Assembly: GCA_034190295.1 (NCBI GenBank)
Contig: JAXHSW010000019.1
Coordinates: 10,603-74,602, forward strand
Source of the DNA: Okeania sp034190295
GTDB taxonomy: Bacteria > Cyanobacteriota > Cyanobacteriia > Cyanobacteriales > Microcoleaceae
Direction of reading: 5' to 3'
Length of the DNA stretch: 64,000 nucleotides
A program made the translations under genes and the position numbers. A model generated the notes under the pieces. That model had not been told where the DNA came from, ran no database searches, and saw only the letters and a program-made list of their open reading frames with translations. Shown here one piece after another: positions 9,691 through 18,870 of the stretch. Position 1 is the first letter of the stretch; the number at the start of each line of letters is the position of its first letter.

Positions 9691-10287
9691 ATGCCTATAG
9701 GTGTTCCTAGCGTTCCTTATCGTCTTCCTGGCAGTCAGTATGAGAGATGGATAGATATCTACACCCGTCTCGGTCAGGAAAGAATTATTTTCCTCGGTCA
9801 AGAAGTTACAGATGGGCTAGCTAATAGAATTGTAGCCTATATGTTGTATCTAGATTCTGATGACCCAAATAAGCCCATTTATCTTTATATCAACTCTCCT
9901 GGTGGCTCTGTAACTGCAGGTTTGGCCATATACGATACTATGCAGTATATCAAGGCAGATGTAATTACTATCTGTTTGGGTTTAGCCGCTTCTATGGGTT
10001 CTTTTTTATTAGCTGCTGGTACGAAAGGTAAAAGACTAGCTTTGCCTAACTCTAGAATTATGATTCACCAACCAATGGGGGGGACTCGTGGCCAAGCAAC
10101 AGATATTGAAATAGAAGCTAAGGAAATTTTGCGTGTTAGGTCGCAGTTAAACAATATGCTCGTAGAATGTACGGGTCAATCTTTAGAAAAGATAGAAAAA
10201 GATACCGATCGAGACTATTTTATGTCTGCTGAAGAAGCAAAAGAATATGGTCTAATTGACCAAGTAATTGACGAACGTCAAAGCTAA
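9691..10287 (+). CDS. clpP: ATP-dependent Clp protease proteolytic subunit (ClpP3-type)
   Basis: 198 residues, the normal length. The triad is intact: Ser in LAASMGSFLL, His in RIMIHQPMGG and Asp in DTDRDYFMS. The pairing with clpR 30 bases upstream identifies it as the ClpP3 type that forms a mixed ring with ClpR and works with ClpC. The two genes are almost surely co-transcribed. No start alternative is needed; translation begins MPIGVPSVPYRLPG. Confidence 0.97.
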   Translation: MPIGVPSVPYRLPGSQYERWIDIYTRLGQERIIFLGQEVTDGLANRIVAYMLYLDSDDPNKPIYLYINSPGGSVTAGLAIYDTMQYIKADVITICLGLAASMGSFLLAAGTKGKRLALPNSRIMIHQPMGGTRGQATDIEIEAKEILRVRSQLNNMLVECTGQSLEKIEKDTDRDYFMSAEEAKEYGLIDQVIDERQS

Positions 10288-10573
10288 AAATTTAGTAGTT
10301 AGTAGTGGCGTGACATACTTAAAATGTTGCATCGGGTAGGGGGAGTTCCACGTTAAATTAATGAGTTTTAACAATTAGATGAACCCGCTCCCACCCCATT
10401 AACGAAGTCAGAAGTCAGAAGTCAGAAGTCAGAAGTTAACCCACCCCTAGCCCCTCCCAGGAGGGGAAGTAGGGGATTTGAGCCCCGCTCCAAAAATATT
10501 TCGCCTTAAAAGGCGGGGTTGCGCGACCCAATTATTTTGATAATCTAAAGCACAAAATAAGGTATGTCATTCC
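10288..10573 (-). repeat. R3 copy (inverted) behind clpP
   Basis: After clpP comes TAGTAGTGGCGTGACATACTT, then an AGAAGTC heptamer array (10410-10436). A minus-strand R3 copy follows (CCCCTCCCAGGAGGGGAAG, GAGCCCCGCTCC, CGCCTTAAAAGGCG) to about 10545. There is no gene. Confidence 0.65.
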
Positions 10574-10692
10574 AGTAGGGTGAATTAAGTAGGTAGGTAA
10601 AATAGATTGAACAAAAATTTGTCTAAATTCTTGAGAATGCCTAAAATTAATGTGTAATTGATTTGACACAACTACTTAATATTCACCCTACT
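10574..10692. repeat. M9 inverted-repeat element upstream of the J-domain gene
   Basis: Ends are AGTAGGGTGAATTAAGTAG and CTACTTAATATTCACCCTACT, which are inverted complements apart from two extra bases. The body is A/T-rich. The right end lies 20 bases before the next start codon, so the promoter or leader of that gene must lie inside the element. Only one copy is seen here. Confidence 0.65.
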
Positions 10693-10712
10693 TTATTATC
10701 TGTAAAAAAGAT

Positions 10713-11348
10713 ATGGATATAGCAGATTATTATCGACAATTAGGGTTAAATATAGGAGCTAGTTTAGGAGAAGTTAAGGCTTCTTATCGACGACTAGCAC
10801 GACTATATCATCCAGATGTTAACCCCGATCGGCAGGCTAAAGATAAATTTATTGCAGTTACAGAAGCTTACAAAATCTTGCTGAAAATTGCTCCTTCTCA
10901 AACAGAATCGCCATATAATTCTCCTGTCAAATCAACAAAAAATAATTCAACATCAGAAACTACATCTCCACAAACTTCACCCTCAAAACCAACAAAAGTA
11001 AAAGTAACTCGTAAGCAGAATCAACATAAAAATAAATCCCACTTATCAGAAGCAGAAAAACAACTTAAGCAAAATTATTATTTACATTTACAACAATTAT
11101 TAAAATATAAAAGATATCCTCGGGCGATCGCTCTAGTAGAAGGTTTGGCTCAAAGAATGCCTCAAGATTGGGAAGTAAGACAATGGCAAGCGATCGCCTA
11201 TCAACGTTGGGCACGTCACCTCATTGGAGAAGGACAACTGGATAAAGCTAGAAACTATTTAAAGAAAGCACTCAAAACAGACCCTCATAACCGCGCTCTC
11301 TGGTCTGAAGTAGAGCGTGATTTTCGTCAATTAGAAAAAATTTATTAA
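10713..11348 (+). CDS. J-domain protein with C-terminal TPR
   Basis: 211 residues. The J domain is at residues 1-65 (DYYRQLGLNIGASLGE, YRRLARLYHPD with the HPD triad, then FIAVTEAYKILL). A Ser/Thr/Lys-rich low-complexity linker (about 70-110) follows, then a helical TPR-like part (YPRAIALVEGLAQRMP and LDKARNYLKKALKTDPHN). The layout suggests an Hsp70 co-chaperone that binds clients through TPR helices. Two HIP1-like sites fall inside the coding sequence. It stands alone behind the M9 element. Confidence 0.9.
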   Translation: MDIADYYRQLGLNIGASLGEVKASYRRLARLYHPDVNPDRQAKDKFIAVTEAYKILLKIAPSQTESPYNSPVKSTKNNSTSETTSPQTSPSKPTKVKVTRKQNQHKNKSHLSEAEKQLKQNYYLHLQQLLKYKRYPRAIALVEGLAQRMPQDWEVRQWQAIAYQRWARHLIGEGQLDKARNYLKKALKTDPHNRALWSEVERDFRQLEKIY

Positions 11349-11996
11349 TTATTTGCATATTCGACCGATAGTTGTATAATATACCAAGTTTTTTTATTAG
11401 ATATATAGACGAATATTCATTTAGTTTTTGTGTGGGCTCATATTCCTTGATTTTGGCAATCAATATATAGGAGGAAACAAGAAAAAATCTTGAAACTATC
11501 AGACATCTCCAAATAATAAAAAATAAAATTAATTATCGTAAGTAAATAGTTAATTAATTAGGGCTTACGCTCATAAAGCTGAAAGTCAGGTAGCTTGCGT
11601 TCATTGATTGATAATGGATAATCAATAATGGATAAATACCTCGGGTTTTAACCGTTACGGAATTGAAGATCGGGAAATCTTTCATTAATTGGTAATGGAG
11701 CTTTTTATATTCAGTTTATCTCCAAGTTTATGGCTCTTATTGGCATCAATATACTGAAATTTTCTGCTGAAATTCAAGAAAATTTCTTCACATAAAATAG
11801 CTGAAACCGTTGCCTGTTCCCCCCATCTCCGCGCCCCCGTGTCCTACCCCCACCAACCAATTTTTTCAGCAGACCCTAATTATTTCCCCCTATCCCCTGC
11901 TTCCTCTATAGATTAAAATATATACTAATATTTTGATTGGCTTTAACAACAGTAATTTCTGTTTAAAATTCAAAAAAATCATCAAAAAAACTAACA
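11349..11996. repeat. Intergenic with repeat fragments
   Basis: Holds an R2 fragment at 11620-11690 (TACCTCGGGTTTTAACCGTTACGG) and an M7-like right part at about 11740-11885 ending TTTTTTCAGCAGACCCTAA. No gene is supported. The last 60 bases, A/T-rich, are likely to hold the promoter of the TPR/FkbM gene. Confidence 0.5.
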
Positions 11997-13256
11997 ATGA
12001 CAGACATAAATCAAGATTTCCAAAAAGCTATAAATCTGCAAAAAGAAGGAAAATTAAAAGAAGCAGAGTCAACATATATTGACATACTAAAGTCTGATAG
12101 TAATCATGTACCTTCCCTGATTAACTTAGGTTTGATAGAGCAAAATCAGGGCAAACTAGATGAAGCAAGTCAATTCTATAAATATGCTTTTTCCATAGAG
12201 CCAAATAATATATCTCTACTTTATCTCTTAGGCAAAATTACACAAGAGTTAAACCAATTAGACGAAACTATTAACTACTGGCAAAAATTAGCAGAACTTA
12301 AACCAGATTCTGCCCTAGAATTTTATGGCAATATTGGTAATAGTCTAGTTCAACAAGGAAAATTTGATGAAGCACTAAATTACTTTCGTCGTGCCTTAGA
12401 AATATCGCCCAAAAGTTTTCAAGCTCATCAAGCGATCGGTAATTTATTAATCAGACAAAATAAACTTTTAGAAGCTAAATCAGAATTCAGCAAAGCTCTA
12501 GAAATTAATCCTAATTATCAAGCAGCAAAAATTTGGTTAACTTTAGTTGATAAGTTACTCAAAGGAGAGAATATAGTTTCATTTAATTATCAAAACACCC
12601 CCATAAAATTTGAAATAACAGGAAAAAATCTAGCCGTAGAAATTGCTAATGTAGGTGGAACTTTTTATGAATTAGCCGAGCTAGAATTTATTAGACAAAA
12701 CCTCAAATCAACTGCTCCAGTTATTGTTGATGTTGGAGCAAATACAGGGAATCATTTAGTATACTTTAGTAAAATTATCCAGGCAGCAAAAGTTATTCCC
12801 ATAGAGTTTCATCCAGAAATTATTGCAGCTTTAAAGAGACATATTTCAATTAATCAAGTCAGCAATATTGACTTTTCTAAATTAGGCTATGCTCTTGGTA
12901 AAAATAGTGGTAAATCTTTCATCAAAGAACATCCAGCTAAAGATTTCTGTTTGACAGAAATTGACGATAACATTATCAATGGTCAAGAATTAGTAGTTGT
13001 TCCTTTAGATGAAATAATTACTGAAAAAGTAGACTTCATTAAAATGGATGTACAGGGGAAAGAAATAGATGTCTTGGAAGGAACAAAAAATTTGATATCT
13101 AGCTATCGACCTGATATGTTAGTTGAAATTGCCAAAAATCATATCAAGGATTTTAGGAAATTTTTAGCAGCAGTCAATTATCAAACTGTTAAAGCCTTCG
13201 ATCGTGGAAGATATGTCAACTTCTATATTAAACATACTTCATTAATTGATAATTGA
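11997..13256 (+). CDS. TPR protein with FkbM-type methyltransferase domain
   Basis: 419 residues in two parts. Residues 1-190 are about five tetratricopeptide repeats (for example AESTYIDILKSDSNHVPSLI and NYFRRALEISPKSFQAHQAI). Residues 235-410 are a class I SAM-dependent methyltransferase of the FkbM family, with the SAM loop VIVDVGANTGNHL and the later IKMDVQGKEIDVLEG. FkbM-type enzymes methylate hydroxyls of sugars or polyketides. TPR fusions are common in cyanobacterial glycan loci, but no sugar genes lie nearby, so the substrate is unknown. There is no signal peptide. It stands alone. Confidence 0.92.
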   Translation: MTDINQDFQKAINLQKEGKLKEAESTYIDILKSDSNHVPSLINLGLIEQNQGKLDEASQFYKYAFSIEPNNISLLYLLGKITQELNQLDETINYWQKLAELKPDSALEFYGNIGNSLVQQGKFDEALNYFRRALEISPKSFQAHQAIGNLLIRQNKLLEAKSEFSKALEINPNYQAAKIWLTLVDKLLKGENIVSFNYQNTPIKFEITGKNLAVEIANVGGTFYELAELEFIRQNLKSTAPVIVDVGANTGNHLVYFSKIIQAAKVIPIEFHPEIIAALKRHISINQVSNIDFSKLGYALGKNSGKSFIKEHPAKDFCLTEIDDNIINGQELVVVPLDEIITEKVDFIKMDVQGKEIDVLEGTKNLISSYRPDMLVEIAKNHIKDFRKFLAAVNYQTVKAFDRGRYVNFYIKHTSLIDN

Positions 13257-13264
13257 TAATCGAT

Positions 13265-13462
13265 AATTGATAATTACCTCTGGTTAAAACCGTTACGGAA
13301 TTGAATATAAGGAAATATTATTTCTTCACAGGAGTCGATTGGATATGGTTAGGAAGCCCATCCATCCCACCCTTAGGGAAGCTCCGCTAACGACCGCTTT
13401 TTTCCCTTTAAAAGGGGAGGCTTTAAATCAGAATTATTTAATTATTAATTATTAATTATTCG
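13265..13462 (+). repeat. R2 repeat copy
   Basis: Runs from GATAATTACCTCTGGTTAAAACC through CGTTACGGAATTGAATATAAGG, GTCGATTGGATATGGTTAGG, CTTTAAAAGGGGAGGCTTT and a TTAATTA array to TTATTCGGTAA. It carries the undisrupted GGATATGGTTAGGAAGCCC junction that is interrupted by M5 at 62811. Confidence 0.75.
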
Positions 13463-13865
13463 GTAAGCATTTTCTGCGGAATGCTGCGCAAACAGCTATT
13501 AGCGATGGGCTATTCCGTTTCTCATGCTGCGCAAACAGCTTTTGAATGAATGAAATAAAAATTAGTTTAACTTGTACTACATTTTTACCTATAAATTTAA
13601 GCACAAGAAAGATTTGTTTTGAGTTTTTAACTTATACAATTCAAGTACAATTCAAGGGAATGAAGCTGATAGCTGAATGGTTACGGAAGTGTTTAAATGA
13701 ATATAGACTTTAAGGTCAAAGGAACTTGCTTTTGTTAGATTTAATTATGACTAGATTCTGGCTTAATAAGAACCCTTAATATAGGGTTTAAATCAAGATA
13801 AAAAACAATAGCTGATAGCTGATAGCTGACGGCTGTTTGCGCAGCATACCCCAGGAAATGCTTAC
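13463..13865. repeat. M1 MITE copy upstream of the antiporter gene
   Basis: Starts GTAAGCATTTTCTGCGGAAT and ends CCCAGGAAATGCTTAC, so the ends are inverted repeats with the sub-terminal GCTGCGCAAACAGC on both sides. The internal part (AGACTTTAAGGTCAAAGG..) resembles copies at 44467 and 48044. It ends 67 bases before the chosen start of the antiporter gene. Confidence 0.75.
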
Positions 13866-13931
13866 AAACATACTCACTAAAGCTTCAATTTGGATTGGCG
13901 ACAAATATATGTAAATGGAAAAAATCAACTA

Positions 13932-14882
13932 ATGCAAGACTTAATTATCTGGCTAATAATATTTATAGTCAGTTTATTCGTTCTGATTAAAGCTTCTGAC
14001 TTCTTTACAGATGCAGCAGAAAAAATAGGTATATCTTTAGGAATTTCTCCTTTTTTAGTTGGGGTAACTATAGTATCAGTAGGAACATCTTTACCAGAGT
14101 TAGTATCATCTATTATCGCTGTATACCAAAACTCCTCTGAAATTGTTTTTGGTAATGTCGTTGGTTCTAATATTGCTAATATTTTCTTGATTATTGGTAC
14201 TGCATCATTGATCGGCAGTCCTTTAAGGATACAATATGAACTCATTAATGTAGATTTACCACTATTTGTTGGTTCAGCTTTTTTATTAGGTTTAACAGTT
14301 TTAGATAATAATTTTTCTAAAAATGAAGCTATTATTTGTATTTTGGGATATGTTATCTATGTTTTATACACTATTAGTAGCGGTAAGGAAGAACAAGGGT
14401 CAGAAGGAGATGGAGATAGAAACTCAAAGAAAACTTTACCACTCAAACAAATAGTAATTGTGATTGCTAGTTCATTATTTGTATTTTTGGGGGCAACTTA
14501 TACAATTGAATCAGTTACTAAAATTTCTGAGATACTCAATATTGCTAAGGAATTAATTGCTTTAAGTGCAGTTGCCCTTGGGACCTCATTGCCAGAGTTA
14601 ATAGTTACAATTTCTGCTGCTAAAAAAGGGAACCCAGAAATTGCCGTAGGAAATGTCTTAGGTTCTAATATTTTTAACTCATTAGTAGTAATGGGAATAC
14701 CAAGATTAACAGGCAATTTAGTAATTCCTGAAGATGTTATTGGTGGCGGGTTATTGGTTTTATTAGCAGGAACAATTATGTTCTTTTTTGTTACTCAAGA
14801 TAAACAGGTTACTCGTTGGGAAGGATTAATATTTTTCCTATTCTACGGGTGGTTTATTGGCGATATATTTGGGTTAGTTTGA
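13932..14882 (+). CDS. Calcium/sodium antiporter (CaCA family, YrbG-like)
   Basis: About 316 residues with ten hydrophobic segments in two homologous halves. Each half has the alpha-repeat signature: VGTSLPELVSSI with GNVVGSNIANI, and LGTSLPELIVTI with GNVLGSNIFNS. The acidic residue in PEL and the Asn/Ser of GSN bind Ca2+ and Na+. A hydrophilic loop with an acidic Glu/Gly run (about residues 155-180) separates the halves. The protein exports cations across the inner membrane using the Na+ or H+ gradient. The open frame reaches back to TTG at 13890, but ATG at 13932 places the first membrane helix correctly. Confidence 0.93.
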   Translation: MQDLIIWLIIFIVSLFVLIKASDFFTDAAEKIGISLGISPFLVGVTIVSVGTSLPELVSSIIAVYQNSSEIVFGNVVGSNIANIFLIIGTASLIGSPLRIQYELINVDLPLFVGSAFLLGLTVLDNNFSKNEAIICILGYVIYVLYTISSGKEEQGSEGDGDRNSKKTLPLKQIVIVIASSLFVFLGATYTIESVTKISEILNIAKELIALSAVALGTSLPELIVTISAAKKGNPEIAVGNVLGSNIFNSLVVMGIPRLTGNLVIPEDVIGGGLLVLLAGTIMFFFVTQDKQVTRWEGLIFFLFYGWFIGDIFGLV

Positions 14883-15312
14883 ATAAACAAAGTAAGCATT
14901 CAGCGGTCAGCAAGGAAAAAAGTCATATACGCAGAAGGAAGAAGGACCGAAATTGGAAAAATCTTGCGTTGATAGTTTTTGCATCTTTTATCAGATATAT
15001 GTTCCTTAGTTTATATGGATAGGCCAATTTCACTAAGAACGAATCGCACTGCTTCGACTGCTATAAAATTTTGAAGATAATCAAGAAAAAGATGTTTTGA
15101 CGATCGATAGTTATCCAGAGTTGGTATAAAAACACCAACATTTATCAAAACCCCTACTACGAAATTAATGAATTTAAATTATTACAGCACTTTTTAGGAT
15201 GGTGAGGTAGACTTGAAAACTCATCTCTCTTTCCTATTAACTAAAGTGATAAAACTTTATACCTCACTAACTCCGAAACTGCTGTAATTTTAGCCAGATT
15301 ATATTACAGATT
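14883..15312. other. Intergenic, no gene seen
   Basis: A/T-rich sequence. An imperfect inverted pair, TTACAGCAC.. (15181) and ..GCTGTAA (15282), brackets about 110 bases that also hold GTGAGGTAGACTTG / ATACCTCACTAAC. This suggests a decayed small element. The short open frame overlapping the antiporter end is not credible. Confidence 0.4.
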
Positions 15313-15660
15313 ATATCAAATCCGGGGGAATTGGACATAAAAAAAATCTCTAATCGTTATAACTGCTAAATCTGTGTGATTCTTTCTCTTCCTAACTCCT
15401 AACTCCTAACTCCTGACTCCTAACTCCTGCCTCCTGCCTCCTGACCAAAAAATAGGGTCTCAAGCCTCCCCTTGGCTGCGCCGCGAGCTACCGCTCTACA
15501 AGGGGACGAAAAAAAATAAAGTTCAATATTTCAATTCACTTTACTTGACCTTTGTCATGCGGAGCTAACAGGCACAGAGAAGTACTGATAACTGATAACT
15601 GATAACTGAAATGACTCCTACCTTCAAAAGATTTTATACTGATGCGACCGGATTTGAAAT
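15313..15660. repeat. M2 MITE copy ending on the mscS stop codon
   Basis: Left end ATATCAAATCCG (15313), right end CGGATTTGAAAT (15649-15660). The inside holds AACTCCT heptamers (15393-15430) and a minus-strand R1 piece (15540-15615) with TTGACCTTTGTCATGCGGAGC. Its last base coincides with the first base of the TAA (read on the minus strand) of the adjacent MscS gene. A 131-bp relative lies at 63115-63245. Confidence 0.7.
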
Positions 15661-16805
15661 TACATAGTAATAGGAGAATCAACATAAATATTTGGTTCTT
15701 GTAGATAAAATTCAATACCAAACTTTTTCAGTTCCTTAGAAATAGTTTGATTAGCAACTTCCAAAAGTCGCTTTCTTAATTGGATAGAATTTTCACTAGA
15801 ACCGAGAATAAAGAAAGTTATTCTAGCCCGACATTTATCTGTATGTTCATGGTCAAATACTGCTATTTTTGTACTTCCTGGGTCAATACCAAATACTGAA
15901 TCTGTACTACTTTTAACTACTTGCTGAACTAGAGCTTTTTCTCGTTCTATGAGTTTTTTAGTAAAGTCTAAATATAATAAGACCATCACTTTTTTGCCAC
16001 GGGTAATATTCTCAATTCCTGCATTAGCTAATTGGTTATTAGGAACAATATATAGTGTACCCGTGGCGGCTTTCCTGATTTTTGTAGAGCGCAAACCAAT
16101 AGATTCTACTCTGCCATAAACCTCACCTCCTGGCGGAGTATAACCACTTGTTAATGAGAAACGAATATAATCTCCAGGAATAAAAGGACGGTCTAAATAC
16201 AATACAATAGTACCAAACAATTGCTCCAAAGTTTTGGAAGCAGCAAAACTAATAGCTACACCACCAATAGATACTCCAGCCAACAAACCTGTCAATGGAA
16301 ATCTTTGACTTTGAGCATAACCTATTGCGGCAATAAATCCAATTGCTACATTTACTATGGTCTCAAATACTAATAGCAATTCATCAACTTCTAAGCCTGA
16401 CTTACGAATAATTTCAATACCATATATTCTCAAAACTTGATTAAATATCCTAGAGGTTAACCATGCAATACTAACGACTAAAGCAAGAACTATTAGAGGG
16501 TTAAGGAAGTTGTATAATGCTTTATAATCTTCTAACCAAACTGAGGATAAAGAAATTAATATAAATGTTCCTGCTACTTGGAAAGGTTTTGTCAGTGGAT
16601 GAATAAAGTTATTATTAATTTCCTGACCGGAACTAGGCAGCAACTTATTAACAATTAATTCCACAATTCCTGGTGTATATTTTCCTATCAATATTGCTCC
16701 TAGGGCGAATACACAAAAAATTAAATAGTTGGGAATTCTAGAACCATCTAAAAGAACGGATAGCCGATCGATCTTGTCGTTAACTATATTAAAAAAAAAA
16801 TTCAT
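15660..16805 (-). CDS. MscS-family mechanosensitive channel
   Basis: 381 residues. Four to five hydrophobic helices lie in the first 190 residues. The pore helix follows (VSIGGVAISFAASKTLEQLF), then the MscS beta domain (YLDRPFIPGDYIRF, GRVESIGLRSTKIR) and an alpha/beta C-terminal domain. It is a paralogue of the gene six bases upstream: they share LRSTKIR, FFILGS and the last residues YVDSPIT. The two channels are probably translated from one mRNA and act in membrane tension relief or ion leak. The N-terminal codons include a run of ten A on the plus strand, a site prone to slippage. Confidence 0.94.
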   Translation of the reverse strand: MNFFFNIVNDKIDRLSVLLDGSRIPNYLIFCVFALGAILIGKYTPGIVELIVNKLLPSSGQEINNNFIHPLTKPFQVAGTFILISLSSVWLEDYKALYNFLNPLIVLALVVSIAWLTSRIFNQVLRIYGIEIIRKSGLEVDELLLVFETIVNVAIGFIAAIGYAQSQRFPLTGLLAGVSIGGVAISFAASKTLEQLFGTIVLYLDRPFIPGDYIRFSLTSGYTPPGGEVYGRVESIGLRSTKIRKAATGTLYIVPNNQLANAGIENITRGKKVMVLLYLDFTKKLIEREKALVQQVVKSSTDSVFGIDPGSTKIAVFDHEHTDKCRARITFFILGSSENSIQLRKRLLEVANQTISKELKKFGIEFYLQEPNIYVDSPITM

Positions 16806-16811
16806 TTTAAA

Positions 16812-17915
16812 TTAAACTGTAATTGGCGAATCAACATAGATACTGGGTTGCTCAATATCAAAAGCAATTCCATATTCTTTAAGTTTAAAAGTAATTCTTT
16901 GACTAGCATTATCCAACATTTGACGACGTAAATCCATAGATACTTTACCAGAGCCTAATATGAAAAATGTAATCTGGGCTTGAGTTATATCTTGTAAGTT
17001 AGAATTCTGTGAATTTTTAAAGGTAATATCAGTATTACGAGGCTCGATCCCAAATACATCACTGGTACTTGCTAAGATTACTTGACGTATTAATGCTTGC
17101 TCTTCAATATCTACCTGACGATAAAAAGTTAAGTATAAAATAGACATAACTTTCTTAGCTGCGGTAAAGTTTTCAATATTTACCTGAGTCAGAGAATTAT
17201 TAGGAATAATAATTAATGTACCTTTACCAGAAGAACGGATTTTAGTAGAGCGTAAACCAATTGATTCTACCCTACCAAAAGTACCATCTGGGAGACCAAT
17301 ATAATCATCTACGACAAAAGGTCTATCTACATAGAGTACGATACCACCGAGTAATTGACTTAAAGTATTTTGAGCAGCAAAAGCAACTGCTACACCCCCT
17401 ACTCCCAGACTTGCAATAATACCAAATACATTAACTTGATGAGTTTGAGCAAAAATGATAATAGCTAATACAATAATTATAAAATTAGTAATAAATTTAC
17501 CAACTATAAATAAGTCGCTATTAGCTTTTTTATCGCTTCTAAATGCTGCTTCTATTAGATAAACATCAAAAAATTTTTTAGCCAATTGAAAACCTAACCA
17601 AGTAGTAGTAATAGTTAAGATTAAACTGAGAATAATTTCTATAATATATACCTGAGAATATGGTGTAACAGCGAGAAGAGTTATCTCAGATATGGCTATG
17701 GCAATTACTACTCCAATTAGCGATTTATTTGGAGAGATGATAATTTTATATGCTTCGGAAATTTCTGTAGATATAATCCTCTCCATTAATTCAGGCAATT
17801 TGCGAATTCCTATAACTGCGATTATTCCTATGACTGCGATGGCAAGTATTTGCAGAATTTTACTAATATCTATTACTATTTGTTCAGGAATTTGAATAGT
17901 TTCGATCATAAACAA
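16812..17915 (-). CDS. MscS-family mechanosensitive channel
   Basis: 367 residues. It is the first gene of a two-gene operon with the paralogue that follows at a six-base gap. Hydrophobic helices cover residues 15-190, with the pore segment ASLGVGGVAVAFAAQNTLSQ, the beta domain (YVDRPFVVDDYIGL, GRVESIGLRSTKIRSSG) and a C-terminal alpha/beta domain ending EQPSIYVDSPITV. Compared with E. coli MscS (286 residues) it has an extra N-terminal pair of helices. Ion selectivity is not predictable. Confidence 0.94.
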   Translation of the reverse strand: MFMIETIQIPEQIVIDISKILQILAIAVIGIIAVIGIRKLPELMERIISTEISEAYKIIISPNKSLIGVVIAIAISEITLLAVTPYSQVYIIEIILSLILTITTTWLGFQLAKKFFDVYLIEAAFRSDKKANSDLFIVGKFITNFIIIVLAIIIFAQTHQVNVFGIIASLGVGGVAVAFAAQNTLSQLLGGIVLYVDRPFVVDDYIGLPDGTFGRVESIGLRSTKIRSSGKGTLIIIPNNSLTQVNIENFTAAKKVMSILYLTFYRQVDIEEQALIRQVILASTSDVFGIEPRNTDITFKNSQNSNLQDITQAQITFFILGSGKVSMDLRRQMLDNASQRITFKLKEYGIAFDIEQPSIYVDSPITV

Positions 17916-18279
17916 TCTTTCTTTGAAAATAATTTTCTGAATTTGATTTAATTTCTGTATCTTAGTGGGATTTTTAATTATACTCTAAAATAAAATTATC
18001 AAAAATGTTGATTTATACCACATAAGGTCATGATAAGCTACGATTTTAATCCGTTTAAATCCTCTTTATCTCTAGCTTGAAAAGACTTGATTCAAATAAT
18101 TTACGAGAAATGTGGGTAAAGAGGGTTTGGTCTGAGAAAATAGCGATCGCCTAAATTATATTATCGATCGATTAATTAAAAACTTAGCGATCGTGTTAGA
18201 GGTAAGGTGCTGACAAAAGATTTGTTAGCAGCACCAAAATTTGAAGGATATCAAGGTAATCAATTGAGCCTATTCTAAT
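17916..18279. other. Intergenic, no gene seen
   Basis: This is the upstream region of the mscS pair. It contains a HIP1 octamer (about 18143) and neighbouring ATCGATCGATT-type palindromes at 18163-18195. No repeat family is recognised. Confidence 0.4.
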
Positions 18280-18384
18280 CAACTGGAGCGGAGGGACATC
18301 CCGTGCTAGCTCGGTTAATGTCTGCATAGCAGAGTCGCCCTCGTAGCCAGCACTATCGCTTGTCTTGGTGTCGGGAGTATGTCA
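18280..18384 (+). mobile_element. Orphan right-end-like remnant of an IS200/IS605 element
   Basis: GGAGCGGAGGGACATCCCGT, CTCGGTTAATGTCTGCATAG and a terminal GGGAGTATGTCA (18373-18384) resemble the structured 3' end of the tnpB element at 1790-1962. No tnpB reading frame is attached. The segment stops 15 bases from the end of the Cys-rich gene. Confidence 0.45.
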
Positions 18385-18398
18385 CTTTCATATTATTT

Positions 18399-18602
18399 TT
18401 ACTCAGGAAACTCAGGAATTACCCATTTAGGAGGAGCCATTCTTTTCTTCATAACTGCTTCTTCAGCTATTTCCAGCATTTTATCTAAGGGAGTATCATC
18501 AATAAACTTTGATGTTTCTTTTGCATATTCCTTATTTGGGCATTTGTCACCCAAAACACATCCATTAACACAAGCTTCTGCACAATTTACAGTATTTTCC
18601 AT
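18399..18602 (-). CDS. Small Cys-rich conserved protein
   Basis: 67 residues. An N-terminal cluster of four cysteines (CAEACVNGCVLGDKC) is followed by an acidic/hydrophobic helix (about 30-52: TPLDKMLEIAEEAVMKK) and a Pro/Trp tail (PPKWVIPEFPE). The spacing suggests metal or Fe-S binding, or a redox role. A Shine-Dalgarno (AGAGGAAAATAGG before ATG) supports the start. I recall similar short proteins in other cyanobacteria but know no function. A longer open frame on the opposite strand lacks any such features and is a shadow. Confidence 0.8.
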   Translation of the reverse strand: MENTVNCAEACVNGCVLGDKCPNKEYAKETSKFIDDTPLDKMLEIAEEAVMKKRMAPPKWVIPEFPE

Positions 18603-18870
18603 CCTATTTTCCTCTGGTATTCTAGTAATTTTATAGCAGATAACTTTTTCTAGTTATCCACTTCTAAAGTCATTATTTGACTTGCAATATTATCATAAGC
18701 TCTATTCTATCTCAATAGCTTTTTACGGCCTGCTCTGATAGTTTAATTCATATTAACGAAAGGTACTTTTTGCAGGTCCCTTCCAACCCCCTCAACTTTC
18801 ACCACCTTATCTTCAATAATAAATAAATTAAGTGATACGTCCGCGATCGCCGGATGTAACATTAAATTGA
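18603..18870. other. Intergenic between the Cys-rich gene and the cyclase
   Basis: A/T-rich leader of the Cys-rich gene and the 3' flank of the cyclase. A HIP1 octamer lies at about 18843. No other feature is seen. Confidence 0.4.

Noticed and set aside
18379..18636. 85-codon plus-strand frame
   Set aside because: It is antisense to the Cys-rich gene, which has the better ribosome-binding site and coherent composition.
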